Below are positions 1 to 8,233 of a stretch of DNA of 45,352 bases, piece after piece. The position numbers and the translations under genes are program-made. Below the pieces are notes generated by a model, which had not been told where the DNA came from, searched no databases, and saw only the letters and a list, made by a program, of their open reading frames with translations. Positions within the stretch are counted from its first letter, which is position 1, and every line of letters begins with the position of its first letter. The DNA comes from Acholeplasmataceae bacterium (GTDB lineage: Bacteria; Bacillota_I; Bacilli_A; Acholeplasmatales; Acholeplasmataceae). Location: the NCBI GenBank assembly GCA_018400755.1, contig JAGYLU010000011.1, positions 1-45,352 on the forward strand, read 5' to 3'.

Positions 1-1
1 T

Positions 2-1798
2 GACAGTGCTGTTGACTATGACACACCTGGTGTCTATGAGGCAACTTATACCGCGACTGACAAAGACGGGTTTTCAATGACGAAAACAGTCAACATATTC
101 GTGATTGAACGGGGGAGCAACATTGAAAATGAAGCTCCTTATATTTTTAATGCGGTCAACTATGTCTTTGATATCGGTGACGAAACCCCTCAGTATCTTG
201 ATAATCTCATTGCCTATGACCCAGAAGATGGCATCATCACATCTTTGCTTGCTTTTGATGACTCCGCTGTTGATTATGATAGCGAAGGTGTCTATGATGT
301 CATCATCAGCATTATCGATTCCGATGGGAACCTGACGGAAGAGACGATCACAGTGACGGTTCTTGCCGCAGTTGACATCGACACACTGAACATCTACTAC
401 ATCAATGATGTCCATGGGGCATTGCTCGCTGGTGATGGCCAAATCGGATTTGAAGCGATGGGCTCCGTCATTATCGATGAAAAAGAGACCAATCCTGAGG
501 AAACACTTTTTCTGGCAGGTGGCGACATCCTTCAAGGACAGGTCATCAGCAACTATTTCTATGGCGCGTCAACCATGGATACGTTAAACGTCATGGGTCT
601 TGATGCGTTTGCTTTGGGTAACCATGAATTCGACTGGGGACTCGATGTTGTGACATCTTTCAGAGACCCTCAAAGTGATGGGGTCAAAGCTGATTTTCCG
701 CTTCTTGGAGCCAATATATTCTTCAAAGGCACACGGACAATGCCCGATTTTGTTGATCCTTATACGATCATTCACAAAGGGGATGTCAAAGTTGGCATCA
801 TCGGTGTCATGGGTTACGGACTTGAAGGATCGATTGCCAATTCAAGGGTTGAGGCCTATGAGTTCGCGGAACCAGTGGCTGAGGTCGCCCTTCATGCTGA
901 GCATTTGCGGACCAACGAGCAAGTGGATGTCGTGCTTGTGATGATTCATGGTGCGGACACGAGCTTCAATCAGGCCGTTGGTGCCATGACCGGTGACCAA
1001 CGGGTCGATGCGGTTTTCAATGGTCATTCCCATCAGGCATATACGACGTTCATTTCCCGTGCTGGCACTGATATGCCGGTGATCCAATCCGGTGGGAATG
1101 GATCCAATCTTGGCTTTGTCCAGCTTGATCTCGATCAGGACAACAACGTCATCGATTATGCCGCTGAGAATCTTAGGACATATAACGATTCGCGGATGAA
1201 CACACCTCATCCTGATGTCACAGCTGCCCTCCAACCATATCTCGATCAGGTCCAAAGCCTCCTCGATGATGTCATCATCGTCGCTGGTCAGTCCGTTGAC
1301 AAGTTCACGTTGACCACATATATGGCCAAAGTCATGAGGATTGCATCGGATGCCGATGTCGCTTTCCATAACTCCGGGGGCACAAGAGCCTCGATTTCGA
1401 ATGGCCAGAACATCACAGTGGCGACGCTCTACCAGATCTTTCCCTTTGACAACCGGATCAAGACGGTTGAACTCACCGGATCAGTCATCAAATCACTCTT
1501 TAATGATTCATACTATGACTTTCGGGATGTCAGACCAGGGGTGGTCTTTGAAGATCATCTCTACTATACAGTCGCAACCAACGATTACGTCTTTGATTAT
1601 CCCGAGGGGGTATTCATCCATGGCCGTAACATCGTTGATACCGGCATCCTGATCAGGGATATCCTAGAACAAGTACTCAGGAATCAAGCCGAACTCTATG
1701 ACACGTTCCTGCTCAGCCGTCCGGTTGTGCTTCACTTTGGAGAACAAGTGCTCTGGGTGCCTTATCGGGAAGAAATTGGGATCTTTTCAAACATGTGA
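2..1798 (+). CDS. 5'-nucleotidase/UshA-like secreted metallophosphoesterase with Ig-like repeats (5' end outside window)
   Basis: The reading frame is open to the first bases of the window, so the gene starts upstream and the ATG at 77 is internal. The N-terminal part holds two similar Ig/cadherin-like segments: DSAVDYDTPGVYE near nt 2-40 and DSAVDYDSEGVYD near nt 260-298. A metallophosphatase domain begins near nt 395 with the family's metal-ligand motifs in order: NDVHG, GGDILQG, GNHEFDWG, MIHGAD and GHSHQ. A C-terminal 5'-nucleotidase domain follows (NSGGTRASI, then FPFDNRI, near nt 1370-1460). Known members hydrolyse extracellular nucleotides or related phosphoesters; the substrate here is inferred only. 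There is no visible C-terminal anchor. Any signal peptide lies outside the window. It stands apart from the downstream operon, which has its own promoter. Confidence 0.88.
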   Translation, partial: DSAVDYDTPGVYEATYTATDKDGFSMTKTVNIFVIERGSNIENEAPYIFNAVNYVFDIGDETPQYLDNLIAYDPEDGIITSLLAFDDSAVDYDSEGVYDVIISIIDSDGNLTEETITVTVLAAVDIDTLNIYYINDVHGALLAGDGQIGFEAMGSVIIDEKETNPEETLFLAGGDILQGQVISNYFYGASTMDTLNVMGLDAFALGNHEFDWGLDVVTSFRDPQSDGVKADFPLLGANIFFKGTRTMPDFVDPYTIIHKGDVKVGIIGVMGYGLEGSIANSRVEAYEFAEPVAEVALHAEHLRTNEQVDVVLVMIHGADTSFNQAVGAMTGDQRVDAVFNGHSHQAYTTFISRAGTDMPVIQSGGNGSNLGFVQLDLDQDNNVIDYAAENLRTYNDSRMNTPHPDVTAALQPYLDQVQSLLDDVIIVAGQSVDKFTLTTYMAKVMRIASDADVAFHNSGGTRASISNGQNITVATLYQIFPFDNRIKTVELTGSVIKSLFNDSYYDFRDVRPGVVFEDHLYYTVATNDYVFDYPEGVFIHGRNIVDTGILIRDILEQVLRNQAELYDTFLLSRPVVLHFGEQVLWVPYREEIGIFSNM

Positions 1799-1817
1799 TT
1801 CATGCTTGAAGCATCTA

Positions 1818-1831
1818 TGCAAACGGTTTCA
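1818..1831. promoter_or_regulatory. LacI/cre-like operator upstream of the RDD-amylase operon
   Basis: TGCAAACGGTTTCA matches the cre-type consensus TGWAANCGNTNWCA at all defined positions except the third. It lies about 15 bases upstream of the putative -10 element, so a bound LacI-family protein or CcpA would block transcription. A local LacI-family gene lies at 23.3-24.3 kb. Binding is inferred. Confidence 0.55.
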
Positions 1832-1843
1832 CTTTTCAAGGCG

Positions 1844-1852
1844 TGGTATGAT
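1844..1852 (+). promoter_or_regulatory. Putative extended -10 promoter of the RDD-amylase-DUF1189 operon
   Basis: TGG followed by TATGAT is an extended -10 element 26 bases upstream of the RDD start codon. No good -35 box is seen at the usual distance, and the -35 position is covered by the cre-like operator. Confidence 0.45.
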
Positions 1853-1878
1853 TGAGATGAAGGAATTGAGGTGTTAGA

Positions 1879-2328
1879 ATGGTACCATCATTTGAGAAAA
1901 GAGTTCGGGGATTCGCCATTGATACGTCGGCGGTTGCGGTCATTGCGATGATTGGTTTTTATGGGATTGGAAATCTCTATCTCAGATACGTGATCGTGAT
2001 CGGCGCATTCATCGGTGTCTATTTTCTGCCCTATGTGTTCTCATCCGGGCAGACATTTGGCAAACGCATTGAAAAAACACGGATTGTGATGAGCGACGGA
2101 TCACCGGCTTCTCTCACCAGAATTCTTTTAAGGGATCTCTTCAAGGTCGGCCTCAGTATCGGAACGTTTGGACTTTATCTGGTCATCGCGTTCTTCGTCA
2201 TGTCCGAAAATACAAGCCAGACCATCCATGACCGTTTGTTCAAAACCAAAGTCATTGATCTTCAGGGACCACAAGGGAAAGATAACTTCCTCGGTCGCGG
2301 GGAATCGATGCGAAAGAGAGGCTTATAA
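1879..2328 (+). CDS. RDD family membrane protein
   Basis: The 149-residue protein has the RDD family layout. A conserved Arg/Asp segment (FEKRVRGFAIDTSAV) opens the first helix, there are about three hydrophobic segments (residues ~15-30, 35-52 and 85-110), and the typical TIHDRLFKTKVI ending of the domain follows. RDD proteins are poorly characterised membrane proteins, some proposed as ion transporters or insertase-like factors. The stop codon overlaps the ATG of the amylase lipoprotein by one base (TAATG), so translation of the two is probably coupled. Its role beside a surface amylase is not known. The start is preceded by a plausible GAGGTG ribosome site. Confidence 0.8.
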   Translation: MVPSFEKRVRGFAIDTSAVAVIAMIGFYGIGNLYLRYVIVIGAFIGVYFLPYVFSSGQTFGKRIEKTRIVMSDGSPASLTRILLRDLFKVGLSIGTFGLYLVIAFFVMSENTSQTIHDRLFKTKVIDLQGPQGKDNFLGRGESMRKRGL

Positions 2329-3857
2329 TGAAGAAAGCAAGTCTTTTAGTCCTCGTCTTGTTGACGCTGGTCTTTGTCACGTCCTGTGATGACCAAGGCG
2401 GCACAACCGATGATCTTGAATCCTTGAACCCGCATAATGATATCTATTATGAAGTGTTTGTGCGGTCGTTTGCCGATAGTGACAATGACGGAATTGGCGA
2501 TCTGAATGGCCTTCGTGACAATCTCGATTATTTCACTGATCTTGGCGCTACCGCGCTTTGGCTCATGCCGATCAATCCCTCACCCTCTTATCACGGGTAT
2601 AGTGTGACCGATTATTTTGCGATTGAAGAGGATTATGGAAGCATGGCTGATTTTGAGGCCTTGATGGAAACAGCTGATGACCTTGGCATCAAGATCATGC
2701 TTGATCTGGTGATCAACCACACCTCTGATCAGCATCCTTGGTACATCAGTGCGACCAACCCCGCAAGTGCTTACCGTGATTACTACATTTGGGACAACGG
2801 ATACGCCTATGAAAGTTTTGTTGGTGGCATGAAGGATTTGAACCTGTCCAATCCGGATGTTGTTGAACACATCAAGTCGATGATGACCTTTTGGCTTGAA
2901 AAAGGTGTCCATGGCTTCAGACTCGATGCCGCGAAACACTTTTTTGACAAGCCTGGCATCGTCGGGGTTGATCTCAAGAACACCTTGTTCATCAATGAGT
3001 TGAACCTTCATATGGATGCTGTCAATCCTGACAGTTATTTGCTCTCAGAAGTCTTTGAGTACTCTGAGACCATCTATCCGAATTATTACATCGGATCGGA
3101 CAGTCTTTTCAACTTCTTCGCAGCTGGTCAGATCTGGGACAAGATCGGAAGTGGGAACTCAAGGTATCTTCTGGCCCGCAATCTTGAACGGTTCTATGAT
3201 CAGATCAGAGTGATCGATCCCGAGTTTACTGACGCCCCTTTTTTGACCAATCACGACCTTGACAGGCTCGCTTCGACCGGTGGGTTCACCGGGGCGGATG
3301 GTGAAGCCAAACTCAGACTCGCGGCCAATGTGCTGTTGACGCTACCTGGTTCTCCCTTCATCTATTACGGTGAGGAACTCGGGATGAAAGGGTACCGTGA
3401 TTATGCCAATGATGGGCAAAACGTGCCTGGATACGGCATCGCTTATGATGAATATCGCCGGACACCCTTCCTTTGGGGCGACTCATCGAAGGAGACCACG
3501 TGGTTCCCGGATACTCAAAATGTCAACACCGATCCGGTTTCAGTCCAAAAGAACGACCCTGATTCCTTGTACAACCATTACAAACAACTGATTCAGCTTC
3601 GGCTTGAGAATCCGGCATTGATGTATGGCAATCAGTTCATCCCTTATGTCGGAAACGAGACCACCTTGCAAGGATATGTCAGAGTTTATGAGGATGAGGA
3701 TGTCACGCATGCGGTCCTGATTCTTCATAATCTCTCATCGGGCACCCAGACGGTTGATATCGATCATCTCTCCATCCTTTATGGCACCCAGACGCTTGAG
3801 GGCTTCAGCACGATTGTCTATGAGATCGATCCTGAGCTGATTGAGGATTACATCTGA
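2328..3857 (+). CDS. Extracellular alpha-amylase family (GH13) lipoprotein
   Basis: The protein has 509 residues and begins with a lipoprotein signal peptide whose lipobox VTSC places the lipidated cysteine at residue 20. It is therefore likely membrane-anchored facing outward. The GH13 barrel shows all conserved regions: LDLVINHTS (I, ~125-133), GFRLDAAKH (II, nucleophile Asp200), LLSEVFE (III, acid/base Glu241) and FLTNHDLDR (IV, His309-Asp310). It should hydrolyse alpha-1,4-glucan or dextrin outside the cell. The sequence resembles extracellular amylases intermediate between alpha-amylase and oligo-1,6-glucosidase, so exact specificity (amylase, amylopullulanase or dextrin glucosidase) cannot be fixed. 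A C-terminal beta-sandwich-like region ends the protein. The gene starts inside the stop of the RDD gene, and its stop overlaps the next ATG by one base (TGATG). Confidence 0.9.
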   Translation: MKKASLLVLVLLTLVFVTSCDDQGGTTDDLESLNPHNDIYYEVFVRSFADSDNDGIGDLNGLRDNLDYFTDLGATALWLMPINPSPSYHGYSVTDYFAIEEDYGSMADFEALMETADDLGIKIMLDLVINHTSDQHPWYISATNPASAYRDYYIWDNGYAYESFVGGMKDLNLSNPDVVEHIKSMMTFWLEKGVHGFRLDAAKHFFDKPGIVGVDLKNTLFINELNLHMDAVNPDSYLLSEVFEYSETIYPNYYIGSDSLFNFFAAGQIWDKIGSGNSRYLLARNLERFYDQIRVIDPEFTDAPFLTNHDLDRLASTGGFTGADGEAKLRLAANVLLTLPGSPFIYYGEELGMKGYRDYANDGQNVPGYGIAYDEYRRTPFLWGDSSKETTWFPDTQNVNTDPVSVQKNDPDSLYNHYKQLIQLRLENPALMYGNQFIPYVGNETTLQGYVRVYEDEDVTHAVLILHNLSSGTQTVDIDHLSILYGTQTLEGFSTIVYEIDPELIEDYI

Positions 3858-4663
3858 TGTTTCTGTATCGGTACTTCAAGTACTCATTCTCATTCTCCAC
3901 CCTCTTCACCCATGGCCATGAGGCGTTATGGAAAATGCTTCTCTATCTTGGTCTGTTATCGATGATGGCAGCCTTTCCGTTGAACTATCTGATTGTAAGA
4001 GAACAGGGCTGGCGTCTAGATTTCATTGAGGAGTCTTTCTTACAGGAGGTTCCTGATTGGGAACTGCCCAATGATTGTGAGATCAGGGCGTCGAAACTGG
4101 TCTGTGAAAGTGAGTCCAAAACGACATTTGAACATCGCGGAATCACCTATGTGTTCAATGGGACAGAAGAGGATCTTGTGTCCGATGAGAAGACGGTTAT
4201 CCTGATGGAAGAGGCGGTCATCTACGTCAATGCCGGGGCAAAGATGACGTCTGACGGCTATGCGGGATTTTCTGAAACCCTGAAGTTCCGTGAACTGAAC
4301 CTTTTGGACGGTGATGATCGCAATCAGGCGATGCAAGCCTTCGCAACCGCTCTTGAGGACTCGTTTTCTTCTCAGATCGTGCTATACACACTGATCATCA
4401 ACAGCGTCATCACGCTGTTGTCAAACATCATGTTCATTGTGTTGCTTTCTATTGTGTTACAGATGTTCAGGTTTGGATTCTCGACATTCATGACCTTTGG
4501 TGAAAGCATCCGGTTTGTGATTCTCGTGATGGGGTTGCCAGCTGTCTTGAGTCTGATTGTGGGACTGTTCATTCCGGCATTCTCAACGGTGTTCTTCCAA
4601 CTGGCCATGGGTCTTGTCACGATGCTTGTGATGCTGGTCTATGGACGAAAGACATTCGCATAA
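3857..4663 (+). CDS. DUF1189-like membrane protein
   Basis: The 268-residue protein has a cytoplasmic start, a transmembrane segment at about residues 28-45, an extracytoplasmic region of about 130 residues with two cysteines (Cys75 and Cys84), and three to four C-terminal hydrophobic helices (about 175-265). This is the layout of DUF1189 proteins of Bacillota, whose function is unknown; some sit beside maltodextrin transport or amylase genes. It overlaps the stop of the amylase lipoprotein gene by one base and ends at a strong terminator, so it is the last gene of a three-gene operon. A role in assembly or quality control of the lipoprotein enzyme is possible but only inferred. A second protein of this type lies at 37.5 kb. 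Confidence 0.65.
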   Translation: MFLYRYFKYSFSFSTLFTHGHEALWKMLLYLGLLSMMAAFPLNYLIVREQGWRLDFIEESFLQEVPDWELPNDCEIRASKLVCESESKTTFEHRGITYVFNGTEEDLVSDEKTVILMEEAVIYVNAGAKMTSDGYAGFSETLKFRELNLLDGDDRNQAMQAFATALEDSFSSQIVLYTLIINSVITLLSNIMFIVLLSIVLQMFRFGFSTFMTFGESIRFVILVMGLPAVLSLIVGLFIPAFSTVFFQLAMGLVTMLVMLVYGRKTFA

Positions 4664-4695
4664 AAAAATCAGGGACGCTAAGTGCGTCCCTTTTT
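4664..4695. terminator. Bidirectional intrinsic terminator
   Basis: A GGGACGC / GCGTCCC stem (4672-4678 and 4684-4690) is followed by TTTTT on the plus strand and preceded by a run of seven A on the minus strand. It can end both the DUF1189 operon and the convergent lipoprotein-pullulanase operon. Confidence 0.85.
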
Positions 4696-4700
4696 GTTGG

Positions 4701-5087
4701 TCAGTTGATCGCCAGATTGTTTTCACCGGTTGTCAATCCCGGATGAGACAGTGTTTCATTGATCTCAAAGGTATGACTGCCATAGGTTGGATGACGATCG
4801 TCATAATCTGATTCCGTTTTGTAAAGCCTTATGGTCATGGTGTAGTGGTCGGTTCCGATGTCTGAGAAGTGGCTGTTGTAGGTTTGACGGGCGATGTCGA
4901 GGGTGATCTCAAAAAGATCATCAAGGTCATCAATCGCTTCTGGAATCACAACATCAACTTCGATGGTCCTAAAACCCATCCGTTCATTCATGACGGTGAC
5001 ATCAAAGTCATCACCACTTGATTTGTTACAGGCAGCAAGTCCGAAGAGGAGCAGGGCCATTGCGAATACAAGGATTATTTTTTTCAT
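4701..5087 (-). CDS. Small lipoprotein of unknown function
   Basis: The 128-residue product begins with a signal peptide and a LAAC lipobox, so it is probably a membrane-anchored surface lipoprotein. The remaining ~105 residues are acidic and look like a small globular domain; I recognise no family. The start at 5087 is chosen over an upstream in-frame ATG at 5126 because the signal sequence begins there and a GGAGGAC ribosome site lies at the right spacing. It follows the secreted pullulanase gene by 13 bases and is probably co-transcribed with it. It ends at the shared bidirectional terminator. Confidence 0.75.
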   Translation of the reverse strand: MKKIILVFAMALLLFGLAACNKSSGDDFDVTVMNERMGFRTIEVDVVIPEAIDDLDDLFEITLDIARQTYNSHFSDIGTDHYTMTIRLYKTESDYDDRHPTYGSHTFEINETLSHPGLTTGENNLAIN

Positions 5088-5100
5088 GGATTTGTCCTCC

Positions 5101-8043
5101 CTATGCATTTGGATTGAGCCTGACATTGTAGGTCTGGCCCTTGACGTTCAGCGTGTAGAAATAATGCGTGATCCGTCCGAAGTCTTCCTGGACGGCAACG
5201 GTCACGGTATAGAATCCGGGACGGTTGACGTCATGGTAACTTGAATAATAGATGTTGGCATCCGGGTACAAGTCGGTTCTAATGGTGACATTGGATGCAG
5301 GATTGAAGGTATCGCCGGCATCAATCTCGACAACGCTGTCCTTGATGGTGATGACAGCTGTTGTGTCCTCGACCAGGATGGCGGTTGTGTTGGCAGGAAT
5401 GAAGAGGGTGCCAGATACAGACTCAAGACCACTTGGATCATGCATCATGTAGTTGGTCAGGATCTTGAAGGTTTTGCCAGCAGGGAGCGTGACGCTTGAG
5501 AGACCACCGGATGGGGTACCGCTATGAAGTACGACGATGTCGGGATCATTGCCGAGACCTTCGATTTGGTAAGCGATGGCGTTGCTGCCATTGGTGGTAT
5601 CAAGGAAGGACAGGCGGGTTCTGATCTCATTGGCGTTATCGATCCGGAAATGGTCATAGGCTTTTCTGATTCTGATCAGATCCCGGTAATACTCAAACAC
5701 ATCGTTGTACTGGAGCTTTCTATCCCATCTGAGCTGATTGACAGAATCAGGGGATTCATAGGAGTTGTGGTCGTATCCACCTTCTTCAAGCGGTTTTGAT
5801 CGCATGAACTCAACCCCGGCATGAAGGAACGACAATCCTTGTGATGTCAAGATGATGGCATTGGCCTGGACCTGCATGGCTTTGACCTTGTCGCGGTGTC
5901 TTGTGCCGGAGAAGCCAGAGAGCATGAACTTGTCGTAGAGGGTGTTGTTATCATGGGCGGTGACATAGTTGATGGTCTGGGTTGGATCGAGATGCCAGGC
6001 GTTGGTTGTTTCAACACCAGGGAAACTCACACCACCGACGATGCCATATTTGACGGCACGGGCGGTATCATTTGTCTGGTTGCCTTGGACCCATCCTTGT
6101 TCGGCGGCTTGGAACACCGATCCTTTGACGCCGTCTCTCACGGTGTCATTAAAGGCACCGACACCAGGCATCAGATCGATGTTTTCTTTGTCGGCACGGA
6201 TGCTTTCAGGTAGCGGACTTGTACCGCCATTCCAAGGTTCACCAAAGACGGCGATGGTCGGATCAATCGTGTCAAGGAGATCTCTGATGTCATTCATGGT
6301 GCTAGTATCGTGAAGCGCCATGAGGTCGAATCTGAATCCGGAAAGATTGTATTCCGATGCCCAGAAATCGACTGAGTCAAGCATGAATTTACGCATCATG
6401 GATCGTTCCGAGGCGGTTTCATTACCGGTGCCGGATCCATTGGAGAAGCCACCGGTTTCGGTCAGACGGTGATAGTAACCGGGAACGATCTTGTGGAAAT
6501 TGGATGTTTCTGATTCACCGGTATGGTTGTAGACAACATCCATGATGACGCGGATGTCATAGGCATGAAGAGCCATGACGGCTTGTTTGAACTCATTGAT
6601 TCTGGTGCGTCCGTCAAAAGGATTGGTTGAATAGGAGCCTTCAAGGGTGTTGAAGTGATAAGGCATGTAGCCCCAGTTGAAAATATTCGTGTAGTTGGGA
6701 TTCGTAAACGCTTCGATCTCATCGACATAGCCAAAGTCGAAGATCGGCAACAACTGGACAGCGTTCACGCCAAGATCGGCGATGTGATCAAGGCCGGTCG
6801 TGACGGTGGTTTCGCCGTCACTGTAGGTGGTGCCGGTCTCAGTGAGTCCTAGGAAAGTGCCGCGATGATCATCGGTGCCGTTCCAGGAATCATGGGAGGT
6901 CAGATCACGGACATGGAGTTCGTAGATGATGTAGTCGGTCAAGGAAGTGATTGTGTCGGGTCGGTCACCATAAGCCCAACCTTCGGGGTTGATGGCATCG
7001 AAGTTCACAATCATGCCGCGTTGACCGTTGGCGCCAGTTGAATAGGCATAAGGGTCGGTGACCTCATTGGTCACACCACTATTGGTGACAGAAAACGTGT
7101 AATACATGAAATCAACGTTTTCAGTGACAACCGTTTCCCAGGCCCCGTTTTCAATTCGGTCGAGGGGGATACTCATGACGGGTGTGTCCTCACTGCTTGG
7201 TTGGCCAAGATCGTTGTAATCGGGATGACCTTGGTTGTAGAGATTCAAGACGACCGCGTCGGAGAGGGGTGCCCAAAGTCTGAAGACGGTGTTGTCACCG
7301 GAGAAACTCACGCCTAAGGTGCCTTCGTAGGTGTATAGGTCTTCAAAGTCATCGGTATCAAAGAGATTTTGAAGAGAGACAACCTTCTCTGAGGACAAAG
7401 CTTCTGAGAAATGAACAACAAGTGTGTAGGTCTTAGAGATGTTGACATCAGGCACAGTGATGACCATTGATGTCGAGGTCGCGGTTCCGGAGAACAGGAA
7501 GACGCCGTCTTCATAAACATCATAACCGTTTTCCGGGATGGCAGTCAAGGTTGCCGCGATGCGCTTCTGGACATCGAATGAGGCAATCAGGATCTTGTCA
7601 CGGTAATCAGGAATGTTGTTGGCAAGGTCAGCCTCTGACATGCCAATGTTGATGTCCTGTTCGACAAAATACGCATGGGCGACGCCCCCGATGACTTCAA
7701 GGTCAGAGAGTTCAATGAACCGGTCACCACCGATTTCACGGTAACCGTCCCATCCGCCTTGCTTGATGATGATTCCGATCTTGGTCGCTCCAGGGTAGGA
7801 TGCGTCAAGATCGATGGTGTAGTAGACACCGTGTTCATCGGTCTGCAAAGGATCAAAGTTGTGTTGGATACCGCCCCTGGCAACAGGTTCGTTCTCCCAA
7901 ACCCACATATTGAAATTCGTGTAGTCGTCATCGTAGCGATAATAATGGACGACAAGTGATGTTGGTGTTTCATCCGCCTGAACAATCAGGCCGGTGCCAA
8001 ACAAAAGCAGAGTGCCAAAAAGCAGCACAATCATTTTTTTCAT
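5101..8043 (-). CDS. pulA: Secreted type I pullulanase with CBM41-like module
   Basis: The 980-residue protein has an N-terminal signal peptide ending near residue 23. It is followed by a CBM41/PUD-like alpha-glucan binding module (~28-130, aromatic-rich VVHYYRYDDDY...MWVWE), a linker or Ig-like region, a CBM48-like domain (~240-340), the GH13 catalytic barrel (~370-800) and a C-terminal beta-domain. Conserved sites include the pullulanase FNWGYMP variant of YNWGY (~455), VIMDVVYNHTG (region I), GFRFDLMAL (nucleophile Asp573), FGEPWNGG (Glu602) and TAHDNN (His697-Asp698). It should hydrolyse alpha-1,6 branches in pullulan, amylopectin or glycogen outside the cell. No LPXTG sorting signal is visible. 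GGAGGT lies just upstream of the ATG. It is divergent from the starch-binding/malEFG operon. Confidence 0.93.
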   Translation of the reverse strand: MKKMIVLLFGTLLLFGTGLIVQADETPTSLVVHYYRYDDDYTNFNMWVWENEPVARGGIQHNFDPLQTDEHGVYYTIDLDASYPGATKIGIIIKQGGWDGYREIGGDRFIELSDLEVIGGVAHAYFVEQDINIGMSEADLANNIPDYRDKILIASFDVQKRIAATLTAIPENGYDVYEDGVFLFSGTATSTSMVITVPDVNISKTYTLVVHFSEALSSEKVVSLQNLFDTDDFEDLYTYEGTLGVSFSGDNTVFRLWAPLSDAVVLNLYNQGHPDYNDLGQPSSEDTPVMSIPLDRIENGAWETVVTENVDFMYYTFSVTNSGVTNEVTDPYAYSTGANGQRGMIVNFDAINPEGWAYGDRPDTITSLTDYIIYELHVRDLTSHDSWNGTDDHRGTFLGLTETGTTYSDGETTVTTGLDHIADLGVNAVQLLPIFDFGYVDEIEAFTNPNYTNIFNWGYMPYHFNTLEGSYSTNPFDGRTRINEFKQAVMALHAYDIRVIMDVVYNHTGESETSNFHKIVPGYYHRLTETGGFSNGSGTGNETASERSMMRKFMLDSVDFWASEYNLSGFRFDLMALHDTSTMNDIRDLLDTIDPTIAVFGEPWNGGTSPLPESIRADKENIDLMPGVGAFNDTVRDGVKGSVFQAAEQGWVQGNQTNDTARAVKYGIVGGVSFPGVETTNAWHLDPTQTINYVTAHDNNTLYDKFMLSGFSGTRHRDKVKAMQVQANAIILTSQGLSFLHAGVEFMRSKPLEEGGYDHNSYESPDSVNQLRWDRKLQYNDVFEYYRDLIRIRKAYDHFRIDNANEIRTRLSFLDTTNGSNAIAYQIEGLGNDPDIVVLHSGTPSGGLSSVTLPAGKTFKILTNYMMHDPSGLESVSGTLFIPANTTAILVEDTTAVITIKDSVVEIDAGDTFNPASNVTIRTDLYPDANIYYSSYHDVNRPGFYTVTVAVQEDFGRITHYFYTLNVKGQTYNVRLNPNA

Positions 8044-8102
8044 AGGTCTATACCTCCTTCATTATCACTATATCATGAATTCGCTTGACAGACTGTTTCA
8101 AA

Positions 8103-8116
8103 TGATAGCGATTACA
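8103..8116. promoter_or_regulatory. LacI/cre-like operator 1 in the pullulanase/malE divergent region
   Basis: TGATAGCGATTACA matches TGWAANCGNTNWCA except at position 4. It is the first of three related sites between the divergent start codons and lies nearest the pullulanase gene. Confidence 0.5.
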
Positions 8117-8119
8117 AAA

Positions 8120-8133
8120 AGAAAACGGTTGCA
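8120..8133. promoter_or_regulatory. LacI/cre-like operator 2
   Basis: AGAAAACGGTTGCA carries the central CG and both arms of the cre-like pattern with two mismatches. Its centre is 17 bases from operator 1. Confidence 0.4.
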
Positions 8134-8146
8134 CATTGCGCACGCG

Positions 8147-8161
8147 TGTAAAGCGTTTACA
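8147..8161. promoter_or_regulatory. Palindromic LacI-type operator 3
   Basis: TGTAAAGCGTTTACA has perfect 6-base inverted arms (TGTAAA/TTTACA) around GCG. It includes the putative -35 hexamer of the rightward promoter, which fits simple repression by a maltose-responsive LacI-family regulator. Confidence 0.6.
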
Positions 8162-8185
8162 TATTTATATGTTTCGTGATAAGAT
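8156..8185 (+). promoter_or_regulatory. Putative promoter of the starch-binding/malEFG operon
   Basis: TTTACA (8156-8161) is followed after 16 to 18 bases by GATAAG or TAAGAT (within 8178-8185). The -35 box is the right arm of operator 3. A strong AAGGAGG ribosome site precedes the ATG at 8234. Confidence 0.5.
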
Positions 8186-8233
8186 GTACGTGTCAAAGAA
8201 TGGTCACATTCTTATACAAAAAGGAGGAAAACA

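Noticed and set aside
842-1369. 175-codon open frame on the minus strand
   Set aside because: It is antisense to the nucleotidase domain, lacks a ribosome site and has no recognisable protein features.
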